Below, in pieces: positions 43,519 to 50,635 of a DNA stretch of 64,000 bases; within the stretch, counting starts at the first letter, position 1, and each line of letters starts with the position of its first letter. This DNA comes from Paraburkholderia guartelaensis. Lineage in GTDB: Bacteria; Pseudomonadota; Gammaproteobacteria; Burkholderiales; Burkholderiaceae. The stretch is from the NCBI RefSeq assembly GCF_004353905.1, contig NZ_SMOD01000037.1, forward strand, positions 1 to 64,000. The letters are read 5' to 3'. A model generated the notes under the pieces. It did no database searches, was not told the origin of the DNA, and saw only the letters and a program-made list of their open reading frames with translations. Both the position numbers and the translations under genes were made by a program.

Positions 43519-45546
43519 TGCTCGGCAGAAACGACGTATGGGCCGCTGGGCTGGTCGCGCCGTTCCCGCGTCGCTGGCAGGCGAACATGATGCGCGAATG
43601 GGATCGCCGCCGCGCAGCGTTCAACCCGAAGAAAGTCACGGGAGAGAACGACGCGCAGCGCGCGGCTAACGTCGCATTGCGTGATGCTGTCGCGTCGCTT
43701 GCGAGCCACGCCGTGAGCGACGAGCTGCCGCTCGATGCGCTCGACCATGACGTGATTACGCACGCACGCGAATGCGCTGAACAGGCACGCGTGCGCACGC
43801 TTTCGCTTGAGGCATGGCAGGAAGCAGGGCGATGCGCAGCGCGAGCCGCGGGAATTTCGGCGCTGGAGCTGGCGCCGCTCGAAGTCCTCGAAGCGCGCGT
43901 GATGCTCGCCGACTTCTGCGTGTCGCGCGGCGTCGCGCCCGCGACTGGCCGAATTGACGACGAAGGCGCCGTGCGCCGGATGATTGCGCCGAAGTGGTGG
44001 ACGATGCGCATGCGCCGCGCGCACGCCCGCGCCGTTGAGGCGGCCGCTATCGACTTCGGGCTCGTCAACCGCCTGCGCGATGTGTACGTGTCTAACGAAG
44101 GGCTCGCGGCGCGCGAAGCGCAGAACGCGCAACGCGGCGATGCTCGAAACAACGATCGCGCACAACCTCGACACCGACCAAGAATTTACGCTTGCCGAGC
44201 TGTCGGCGAAGGGACCGGCCAACAAGGCCGTGCGCCGTGCGGAGCTCATGACGCGCATCGCCGGTTTCGAGCGCATCGCCATCGCCTCGGGCCATGCGGG
44301 CCTGTTCCTGACGATCACTTGTCCGTCGAAAATGCACGCGTTCAAGCTCGTCGGCCCGGAAGGCCGCGAAAAGGCAATTCGAAACACGAGGTACGACGGC
44401 ACGAAACCCGACGACGCACAAGCCTATCTGCGCGGCGTTTGGGCTTGTATCCGCGCGGCTCTCGCGCGACGCGGAATCAAACTCTATGGCTTCCGTATCG
44501 CCGAGCCACAACACGACGGTACGCCGCACTGGCACCTGCTCGTTTTCTACCCGCCGCAGCACGATGCGACCGTCGAATCGACGGTGCGCCGCTACGCGCT
44601 CGCAATGGACGGTGATGAGCTCGGCGCGCAAAAGAAGCGCTGCGATTTCAAGCGCATGGACGCCGCACTCGGCACGGCCGCTGCCTACATCGCGAAGTAC
44701 GTCGCGAAAAACATCGACGGCTACAAGCTCGACAAAGATCTGATTGGAAACGATGCGCTCGAAACGTCGGCGCGTGTGGAAGCGTGGGCGTCGCGCTGGC
44801 GCATTCGCCAGTTCCAGCAGATTGGCGGGCCGCCGGTGACGATCTGGCGCGAGCTGCGCCGCGTCGAATCTGTTCCGGCCGATGCGCCCGCACATGTGCG
44901 GGCGGCGCACAACGCCGTGAACCGCGTCGCGAAGCTCGAAGGGCGCGAAAACGCGTCTGTTGCTTGGGATCACTACGTCAACGCGCAAGGCGGCGTGCAT
45001 TGCGGCCGTGATTACCTCGTGCGTCTCGCGACATTCCGCGACGGCTCGCGCACGGCCTACGGCGAAGAAGCCGCCGCGAAGCCGGTCGGCATTGAGTATT
45101 TCGAAGTCGCGAAGATTCGCGACGCGATCGGTAACTGGATTGACGTGATGCCGCGCACCGTCACGATCGAGTCGAAACGCTATCGGTGGGAAGTCGTTCG
45201 CGTGGCGCAATCGGCCGGTGCGACCGTTCGCGGTACGTTCGACGGCCGCGTGATGCAAGGCGGCGGCGCGACGGACATGGCAGGCATCGAACAGCCTGAC
45301 CTGTGGCTGTCGGGCGACGCCTACGCTAAATGGGCCGCAAAGTATCCCGACGCGGCTCGGGATTGGGAGTTTGGTTTTGAGCGCGCGCAGCGCGCGCCTC
45401 GGACCTGTGTGAATAACTGTACGCGACCGGCCGCAGAGCCGGTATTTGACCACCACGCGGCCGCACCGATCGACGCAGATTTCGACGGCGCGGCCCTGAA
45501 TTTCGCCGGGGGCGGCGCTATTCGTACTGACCGGAGACCGGAATGA
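43518..45546 (+). pseudogene. P2 gpA-like HUH replication endonuclease, frameshifted
   Basis: A rolling-circle replication initiator of the phage GPA family, about 675 residues if joined. The first part (frame from 43518) includes PFPRRWQANMMREWDRRR and the conserved APKWWTMRMRRAHARAVE with LRDVYVSNEGLAA. After about 44130 the homologous sequence continues one base later, in the frame of 44131-45546: LETTIAHN, ANKAVRRAELMTRIAGFE, GLFLTITCPS, the metal-binding HUH motif GTPHWHLLVFY, and the paired nicking tyrosines in AAYIAKYVAKN. One extra base in CAACGCGGCG is enough to explain the break. The catalytic half is whole and has an in-frame ATG at 44140 without a ribosome site. It is either disabled, read by slippage, or a sequencing error. 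Confidence 0.85.
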
Positions 45547-45806
45547 CGACCATGAAAATCGAGTGTCCTTGCTGCGATGGTGAAATCGACGCGCGGCACA
45601 CGGAAGGCCTGTCCGACACGATGCGCCGTATGTACTTCGTCTGCGACGACTGCGGCTATCGCACGCCCGCCGGATTCGAAATCCTGTACTCGCTGTCGGC
45701 GTCGGCGAAACCGCGCGCCGACATTGCGCTCGAAGTGCGGCCGTCGCCGATGTTGCGCGGCGGCGTCAACGCGCGCACGACCGTCGCACTCGCGAGGGCG
45801 GCATGA
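45543..45806 (+). CDS. ogr: Ogr/Delta-like zinc-finger protein, first copy
   Basis: An 87-residue protein whose N-terminal half has two Cys pairs (IECPCCDG and VCDDCGYRT, about 5-8 and 31-34) spaced as in Ogr/Delta late-gene activators of P2 and P4. An Ala-rich tail follows. In P2 this protein binds upstream of late promoters and contacts RNA polymerase alpha. Its ATG overlaps the replication-gene stop (ATGA), unlike P2, where ogr lies at the far right end. Confidence 0.7.
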   Translation: MTTMKIECPCCDGEIDARHTEGLSDTMRRMYFVCDDCGYRTPAGFEILYSLSASAKPRADIALEVRPSPMLRGGVNARTTVALARAA

Positions 45807-46015
45807 GGTTCACCATCAAATGCCCGCACTGCGGCGCGCGCGGCATCGCGCGGTCGATTGAAAAGGTCTCGCCAACGTCGTGGCTGCTCGATTTCCAGTG
45901 CGACGACGTGACGTGCGGCCACACGTACCGCACGCAGCTCGACATGTATCCGCCTGAGACGCCGATACCGCGCCGCGAGCGGCGCGAGACGGGCGCGCTC
46001 CAGTTCGACGAATAG
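45803..46015 (+). CDS. ogr: Ogr/Delta-like zinc-finger protein, second copy
   Basis: A 70-residue protein with Cys pairs IKCPHCGARG (about 5-8) and CDDVTCGHTYRTQ (C-x4-C, about 33-38), the typical Ogr/Delta spacing, and a short tail. It is closer to the classic family than the first copy and overlaps it by 4 bases, so both are made from the early transcript in fixed ratio. The tandem pair may form a heterodimer or divide work between late promoters. Confidence 0.75.
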   Translation: MRFTIKCPHCGARGIARSIEKVSPTSWLLDFQCDDVTCGHTYRTQLDMYPPETPIPRRERRETGALQFDE

Positions 46016-46041
46016 GCGGCCCGCCTCATTGCAATCAGGCT

Positions 46042-46059
46042 GATATCGGGTCGATATCG
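46042..46059 (+). repeat. GATATCG pair upstream of parA
   Basis: GATATCG at 46042-46048 and CGATATCG at 46052-46059 (GATATCG starts 11 bp apart) lie 32 nt before the parA ATG. They match the array downstream of parA and are candidate operator or centromere units for the RHH protein. Confidence 0.65.
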
Positions 46060-46090
46060 GCGGTCTGTTTCATCATGCTCGGGGGAGCAA

Positions 46091-46732
46091 ATGTCAAAAA
46101 TCGTAGTGATCGGAAATTCGAAGGGCGGCACGGGCAAATCGACGAGCTCGTTGCAGTTCTCGATCGGGCTCGCGCGCGAAGGCGCGCGCGTGTGGCTGGT
46201 TGACGGCGACCGGCAGGAAACGAGCGTGACTGCAATCACCATGCGGGCTCAAAGCGGACGGGCGCCGATTGCTGCGTCGGCCTACGCTAACGGCGCCACG
46301 CTGCGCGCCCAGGTACTCCAGCAGCGTGACGCATACGATTTCGTCGTGATCGACGCGGGCGGCCGCGATTCGAGCGCGCTGCGCGCCGCGCTCACCGTCT
46401 GCGACGCCGTCGTAATTCCCTGCCTGCCGCGCACGTTCGACGTGTGGGCGATGCAGGATATGGTGCAGCTTGTTGACGATGCGCGCGCCGTCCATGACCT
46501 CAAGGCGTTCGCCTTCCTCAATTCAGCAGACGCCAACGGCGCCGACAACCGCGACGCGGCGGCCGCCATCGCGGATTTCAAACAGGTCGAGCTTCTGCCG
46601 TTCCGACTCGGCCGCCGCAAAGCCTACGCGAACGCGAGCGGTGCAGGGCTACACGTCGAAGAAATGCCGCGACGTGACACCGTGGCTTGCGCCGAAATCG
46701 ACCGGCTCACTGCGGCGGTGTTCGGCGTGTAA
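46091..46732 (+). CDS. parA: ParA-type partition ATPase (type Ib)
   Basis: A 213-residue ATPase that uses the nucleoid to segregate a replicon. The deviant Walker A KGGTGKS (11-17) and VWLVDGDRQETS, FVVIDAGGRDS (about 85-95) and VVIPCLPRTFDVWAM motifs are intact. The short length without an N-terminal helix-turn-helix places it with the type Ib ParA/SopA-like proteins that pair with a small ribbon-helix-helix partner. That partner is the next gene. A strong ribosome site (GGGGGAG) precedes it. ParA is not part of P2 or most of its relatives. Confidence 0.92.
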   Translation: MSKIVVIGNSKGGTGKSTSSLQFSIGLAREGARVWLVDGDRQETSVTAITMRAQSGRAPIAASAYANGATLRAQVLQQRDAYDFVVIDAGGRDSSALRAALTVCDAVVIPCLPRTFDVWAMQDMVQLVDDARAVHDLKAFAFLNSADANGADNRDAAAAIADFKQVELLPFRLGRRKAYANASGAGLHVEEMPRRDTVACAEIDRLTAAVFGV

Positions 46733-46735
46733 TGC

Positions 46736-46808
46736 AATATCGACTTGCCATCTATTAGATATCGGTTTGATATCAAGTTAGTAGCAAGTCGATATCGAAT
46801 CGATATCG
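46736..46808 (+). repeat. 11-bp phased GATATCG array (candidate parS)
   Basis: GATATCG or a one-base variant stands at 46736 (AATATCG), 46758, 46769 (GATATCA), 46791 and 46802. The two missing positions of the 11-bp grid (46747, 46780) carry degenerate copies. The array fills the gap between parA and the RHH gene, so every unit faces the same side of the helix, as expected for cooperative binding by an RHH dimer. Confidence 0.8.
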
Positions 46809-46827
46809 AAAAGGGAAGGGCGAAAAG

Positions 46828-47067
46828 ATGACGATCACGAAACGGCCGGCAGTCGGAAGCCAGGCGCAAAGCGCCAATGCCTTTATCGCGGGTGCGCCCG
46901 ACGCGGCGCACGAGCAAGAAGCCGAACCGGCGCGACGCAGGAAGGAGGTGATTAGCCTCGGTGTCGATGGCGAGCTGCTGAAACGAATCGACGAGCGAGC
47001 CACCAAGCTCGGTCTTTCGCGCGCTGCTGCGATCAATCTCGCGATCGCGCGTTTTCTTCACGAATAG
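46828..47067 (+). CDS. Ribbon-helix-helix protein, likely ParB-type partner of ParA
   Basis: A 79-residue protein. A disordered basic N-terminus (about 1-38) is joined to a C-terminal CopG-type ribbon-helix-helix: EVISLGVDGELLKRIDERAT then LGLSRAAAINLAIARFL. It follows parA in the same direction after a GATATCG array, and a strong terminator closes the pair. By analogy with type Ib systems it binds the array as centromere protein and represses the operon, while its N-terminal tail stimulates ParA. Confidence 0.82.
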   Translation: MTITKRPAVGSQAQSANAFIAGAPDAAHEQEAEPARRRKEVISLGVDGELLKRIDERATKLGLSRAAAINLAIARFLHE

Positions 47068-47068
47068 T

Positions 47069-47098
47069 AAAAAAGCCGCACTTGGGTGCGGCTTTTTT
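47069..47098. terminator. Bidirectional terminator behind the partition operon
   Basis: AAAAAAGCCGCAC (47069-47081) / GTGCGGCTTTTTT (47086-47098) with a 4-nt loop. A- and T-runs on both sides let it work for the rightward partition genes and the leftward protease gene. Confidence 0.92.
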
Positions 47099-47121
47099 CA
47101 TGGATAAGACGGACGGTCGTG

Positions 47122-48039
47122 TTAAGAGTCGCTTACTGTGCCGCTGTACCAGGCCCAAATCAATTTGGGATCAATGCCATTGAAGCTATGTGGCATGACG
47201 TGAAGCTGTCCGTCTCTGACGAGATGGGCCATCGGATATTTCACGTTCCTCGGAAACTTCGGACCACGATTTACTGAAATAGTAAGCCGCAGTATCGGCC
47301 ATAGCATGCATACGTAGCTGATCGGCTCGTCTTGGTCATCGCCCGGAGAAAGCGACCCGGAAATGATGCCGCACAGCGCACCTTCTTGGTCGAAAACGGG
47401 GCCTCCACTCATTCCCCCGTCAAATCGGGCCGCGATTCGGTAGCAGGGAAACGTGAAATTTCCGGCAGGCTGACCTTGCGGCAAGATTTCTTCCACCAAA
47501 CCTGTAGAGGTCGTGGGCGCGTCGGTCAGTTCCAAATGATAGTTCCCATTCTCCGCGGGTCGTGTGTCGACCTTCGAGCTGTGGTAACCGAAGGCTGCGA
47601 GTCTTTCGCCAAGACGCGGCGGACCAAACGCTAGCGGAGGGTGCCGCCACTTCATCTTCGCGCCAGAATTGCGCAACAACTCTCGTGAGCTGCTTCGAAA
47701 TAGAGCGAGATGCAAGACGGATATGTCTGTGTCGGGGTGACTCCATGCCTTCACAACTTGGTAGATGATATAGGTTGGGCCGGGCAAGCATTGATACAGT
47801 CGAATCGAGTAGTCCGCGATCACGGGCGTGCCATCCTCGTCTGTTTCGGTGCCGAACCTTGTCGTAATTTCATCGAGAACGTGCTTCGCGGTTAGAACAA
47901 CGTATGGCGCGATGAGTGTGGCTGTACCAATGACGTAAGTTTCACCGCCTCCAAATTCGACCAAGACCCGTAGGGCGAATTCAGACATCAGTGTGTCTGC
48001 TGGCTCTTTTGCGAAAGTTGATTTTTGGGGAATCGACAT
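47122..48039 (-). CDS. Trypsin-like serine protease (accessory phage gene)
   Basis: A 305-residue protease of the chymotrypsin fold with an intact triad. His53 is in VVLTAKHVL, Asp105 in HPDTDISVLHL and Ser211 in FDGGMSGGPVFD. There is no signal peptide or membrane helix, so it should work in the cytoplasm, unlike DegP-type or secreted trypsins. Base composition is clearly lower in GC than the flanking phage genes, a sign of recent transfer. It lies between the partition cassette and hicAB, in the A-to-cos interval where P2 carries tin and old. Role unknown; defence against competing phages is a guess from place and from the use of trypsin-like proteases in known abortive-infection systems. 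Confidence 0.85.
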   Translation of the reverse strand: MSIPQKSTFAKEPADTLMSEFALRVLVEFGGGETYVIGTATLIAPYVVLTAKHVLDEITTRFGTETDEDGTPVIADYSIRLYQCLPGPTYIIYQVVKAWSHPDTDISVLHLALFRSSSRELLRNSGAKMKWRHPPLAFGPPRLGERLAAFGYHSSKVDTRPAENGNYHLELTDAPTTSTGLVEEILPQGQPAGNFTFPCYRIAARFDGGMSGGPVFDQEGALCGIISGSLSPGDDQDEPISYVCMLWPILRLTISVNRGPKFPRNVKYPMAHLVRDGQLHVMPHSFNGIDPKLIWAWYSGTVSDS

Positions 48040-48138
48040 TGCGATGAAATGATGGCGTTAATTTCAAGCGTTTCGCTCGACCACAGTAGGGCCGCCACGT
48101 TGCAAGGCGCGAGACGCGTCTGGGTGGGCAGCCGCGCT

Positions 48139-48498
48139 TCATGCGTGCGCGGCACGCTCCAGCACTTCGCGCGCGGCGCGGCCCAGCACTTCCTCTGACC
48201 ACTGATTCACGCTCTCGCCCGAGACGGCCGCCGCGATGCCAACGCGCGCATGCACGTCGGGATCAATGCGGAGCATCAGCTTGCCCGATGCGGGCTTTTG
48301 CGGCTTGCGCCCGGCTTGCTCGCAGTCCGTCAGGTAGTGATCGACGGCCGCGTGAAAGTCGGTCATCAGCTCCTCGACGGTCGAGCCGTGAAAGCTGATC
48401 TTGTCGTCAACGCCGAGCACATGGCCGACGAAAATGTTGTCGCGCCCGTCGAAGTCGATGCGGGCGAAATATCCCTTGTAGCTCATTGCATTGCTCAT
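48139..48498 (-). CDS. hicB: HicB antitoxin
   Basis: A 119-residue antitoxin. The N-terminal HicB fold (YKGYFARIDFDGRDNIFVGH then VLGVDDKISFHGSTVEELM) is a partly degraded RNase H-like domain that covers HicA. The C-terminal HicB-associated ribbon-helix-helix (KLMLRIDPDVHARVGIAAAV, SVNQWSEEVL) binds the operator. The ATG overlaps the hicA stop by 4 bases. Confidence 0.92.
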   Translation of the reverse strand: MSNAMSYKGYFARIDFDGRDNIFVGHVLGVDDKISFHGSTVEELMTDFHAAVDHYLTDCEQAGRKPQKPASGKLMLRIDPDVHARVGIAAAVSGESVNQWSEEVLGRAAREVLERAAHA

Positions 48499-48749
48499 GG
48501 CTTTATCCCCATTTCGCTAAACCAGTCGCGCAAGTCTTCAACCTGATACCGCTTTGCCTCTTTGCCCGGATGCGGGCGGTGATGGTAGCGGCGCTGGCCG
48601 TTCAGCTCGAAGGCGATGCGCGACCCGGCGCCTTCGTGGATTTCGCCGCCCAGGGCGACGACAAGCGATTCAATGTCCGAAAACACGATCGCGCCCAAAG
48701 TCGGCTTCGTGTAGATCGCGGCGAGGGTGCGGGCGTGTTTCGTTTTCAT
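48495..48749 (-). CDS. hicA: HicA mRNA interferase toxin
   Basis: An 84-residue toxin of the double-stranded-RNA-binding-like HicA family that cuts mRNA. The core runs LVVALGGEIHEGAGSRIAFE, and the catalytic His lies in RRYHHRPHPGKEAKRYQV. It is slightly longer than the usual 60 residues at the N-terminus. The ATG at 48749 is chosen over an upstream in-frame start at 48785, which lies inside the operator. Confidence 0.9.
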   Translation of the reverse strand: MKTKHARTLAAIYTKPTLGAIVFSDIESLVVALGGEIHEGAGSRIAFELNGQRRYHHRPHPGKEAKRYQVEDLRDWFSEMGIKP

Positions 48750-48765
48750 GCCTTTATGATAGCAA

Positions 48766-48803
48766 AAAGTGATATCAATATGCAATCAGAAAGTGATATC
48801 ACT
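48766..48803 (-). promoter_or_regulatory. hicAB operator
   Basis: AAAGTGATATCA occurs at 48766-48777 and again at 48790-48801. The second copy is part of the perfect 12-bp palindrome AGTGATATCACT (48792-48803), and the first is palindromic but for one base pair. They lie 17 nt before the hicA ATG and are the expected HicB sites. The GATATC core resembles the partition repeats. Confidence 0.8.
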
Positions 48804-48814
48804 CGCGTATTGCT

Positions 48815-49111
48815 TCATTCTTTCGATGCGCCTCGACGGCTCACGATGCGGTCGATTACGGCTTGTTGGCGCGGCGTGGGCTTGTCCGTCAAACACGGCT
48901 CATTGTCCAGCTCGCGCTCGAAGCAACTCCAGACCGTAGAAGGCACGACGCCCGAGCCGCCGGAGCCGAGCAGGCTGCGTATCTGCTGCGCGCGCGTGAT
49001 GGTCGAGCGAAGCCGGTGAATCTCCCAAAGCAGCTCCAGCACGAGCGCGTCTGGGCGTTCCTCCCATATTTCAGCAAGGCGGGCGGCGGTGAGCGGCGGG
49101 CGGTGCGGCAT
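48815..49111 (-). CDS. Small phage protein under LexA control, unknown
   Basis: A 98-residue mostly helical, charged protein (AARLAEIWEERPDALVLELL then WEIHRLRSTITRAQQIRSLL), with a C-terminal TPRQQAVIDRIVSRRG. No domain is recognised. A near-perfect LexA box stands 22 nt before its ATG, overlapping a TATACT -10. It would thus be made on DNA damage, like the Tum antirepressor of phage 186 or other damage-induced phage functions; similarity to Tum is not visible. Confidence 0.7.
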   Translation of the reverse strand: MPHRPPLTAARLAEIWEERPDALVLELLWEIHRLRSTITRAQQIRSLLGSGGSGVVPSTVWSCFERELDNEPCLTDKPTPRQQAVIDRIVSRRGASKE

Positions 49112-49132
49112 GGCATTGACTCAAAGCAAACA

Positions 49133-49148
49133 CTGTATGGATATACAG
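49133..49148 (-). promoter_or_regulatory. LexA (SOS) box
   Basis: CTGT-ATGGATAT-ACAG fits the consensus CTGT-N8-ACAG with an AT-rich alternating centre. On the minus strand TATACT (49152-49147) overlaps it as -10 box. Confidence 0.85.
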
Positions 49149-49564
49149 TATAGCGCCGCGTGACACAACGCGGGGCGGCGGCCGGGCGCGCCAGAGGGCT
49201 CCAGAGCGGCCGCGCGTGAACACGGTGCGGCGGGGCTCGGCGCAGTCGCGGCAAGGGTGTGTCGGGGCTGGCAGGCGGCCGGGCGGGGCGAAAACAGGGC
49301 CGGGGCTCGGGCGCGCGCGCACCATGACGCAGCCCCAAAAAACGCAGTCCCCCTCCCCGCCTGCCCGTTTCTAAAAGGGCTCGTTTTGATGCAGACGGCG
49401 AGCGGCGCGCAAGTCCCGCCACTGGCGGGGCTCGGCGGTTTTCGGGCGGCTCGCGGTTAACGCACGTAAACGCAAAAAAACGGCGTTTTGATGCAACGTT
49501 TACTTGCGGGCGAGCGTGTAGAGCAGGGCGGCGCGCAAAATTTGCAAAATCGCGCGCCCGCGCG
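49149..49564. other. GC-rich gene-free stretch containing the cos region
   Basis: Over 400 bases between the LexA-controlled gene and the portal gene, strongly GC-rich with G-tracts and several overlapping self-complementary segments. No gene is supportable. It holds a cos-like sequence (separate entry) at the place expected for P2 cos. Confidence 0.6.
49343..49366 (-). other. Candidate cos site
   Basis: Read on the minus strand, GGGCAGGCGGGGAGGGGG is followed by ACTGCG. P2 cos begins GGCGAGGCGGGGAAAGC, so the block AGGCGGGGA is shared. It is beside portal gene Q, as cos is in P2. The exact nicks cannot be placed by eye. Confidence 0.5.
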
Positions 49565-50635
49565 TCAGGAAACGACCGATTTTTTCCCGGACGGCTCGAT
49601 CGGGTCGATGCTGTACGGTGCGAATCGCACGATTTCGTCGCCAGCCCATTCGTTGAAGGCGAGAAACTGCGTCTGGAGCGGGGTGATTTCGTTGCGCCCG
49701 AACACCTTGGCTGCCGTGTCGGCGGCGCCAAAGCCGCCCGTGTTGCTCGGAACGATGCCGAGTAGCTGCGGCGGCACGCGATGGGCGGCGAGCAGGTCGT
49801 CGCGCGTGATGTTCTTGATGTTGAAAAACTCGTCCTTTGCCGCGACCTCACTCACCGGAATGAGTTGCAGGCCGTCTTTCTTGCCCTGTGGCGAGTAGTA
49901 GAACAGGTTGCGGAAATTGCCCGGCCCCTTGGCGCTCTTGAGCGCTTCGCGCAGTGAATCAATGTCGTCCTGATCGGCGGCCGGGTCCGTCAGGTACAGG
50001 ATGAAGCCCGCATGGCTGCCGTTCTCGTAGTAGCGGCGGCGAAACAGCGTCGAGCTCTCATTGAGCCAGGCGGCATGCAGGGCGCCGAGATATTCGGGCA
50101 AGCCGTACACCTCCTGATTTACGTCGGGCTCGATGAGGTGATGCACGTCGCCCGCCTCGAATTCGTGAACGACCTGCCAGCCGTTCGTCTGCGCGTAGCT
50201 GACCATGTCGGTGCGGCGGCGCATGTATTTGCCGGGCGCCGCCTCGAATCGCAGCGTGTCGCCGAGCCGGTTTCGCTGGCGTTCCATGTAGCCATTGCCG
50301 AACATCAGGAAATCGAGCGCCCAGCGGCGGAACGTGTCGCGTGACATGAGCCTGTGCGGAATGAACGTGGACGCGAGCACGTTGCGTTTGAAGTAAAGCG
50401 CGGACGCGTGGTGCGTACCGGCGCGGAACGACTTCGCGAGCGCCGACCAGCTAATCGGCGGCTCATACCAGCCGTTGTAGGTGACGAGCTCGGCGTAATC
50501 CAGCAGCTCGGCGCGATTCATCACCGGCGTGGGATCGCCGAACGTGAACGCACTCGCGCCCGCCGTGCTTTTCGGCTCTGCGGCCGCTACCGTGCCGCGC
50601 TCGTGGCGCGCTGCGCGCCTGTGGCTCGCTTTCAT
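49565..50635 (-). CDS. Q: Phage portal protein (P2 gpQ-like)
   Basis: A 356-residue portal vertex protein through which DNA enters the capsid. PBSX/P2 portal motifs are PISWSALAKSFRAGTHHASA, RRWALDFLMFGNGYMERQRN, VYGLPEYLGALHAAWLNES, NGSHAGFILYLTD and AAHRVPPQLLGI near the end. The ATG at 50635 has GGAGA before it and overlaps the terminase stop (ATGA). It is transcribed leftward with gene P, as in P2. Confidence 0.95.
   Translation of the reverse strand: MKASHRRAARHERGTVAAAEPKSTAGASAFTFGDPTPVMNRAELLDYAELVTYNGWYEPPISWSALAKSFRAGTHHASALYFKRNVLASTFIPHRLMSRDTFRRWALDFLMFGNGYMERQRNRLGDTLRFEAAPGKYMRRRTDMVSYAQTNGWQVVHEFEAGDVHHLIEPDVNQEVYGLPEYLGALHAAWLNESSTLFRRRYYENGSHAGFILYLTDPAADQDDIDSLREALKSAKGPGNFRNLFYYSPQGKKDGLQLIPVSEVAAKDEFFNIKNITRDDLLAAHRVPPQLLGIVPSNTGGFGAADTAAKVFGRNEITPLQTQFLAFNEWAGDEIVRFAPYSIDPIEPSGKKSVVS

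Noticed and set aside
44092..45456. Minus-strand frame of 454 codons opposite the replication gene
   Set aside because: The plus strand has the HUH and tyrosine motifs; the antisense frame has none and no ribosome site.
42397..47067. Filamentous-phage reading of the left prophage block (DUF3693 repressor, HUH protein)
   Set aside because: DUF3693 proteins also occur in inoviruses, but the HUH protein has gpA-type motifs and a paired YxxxY, and P2 structural genes follow without a break.
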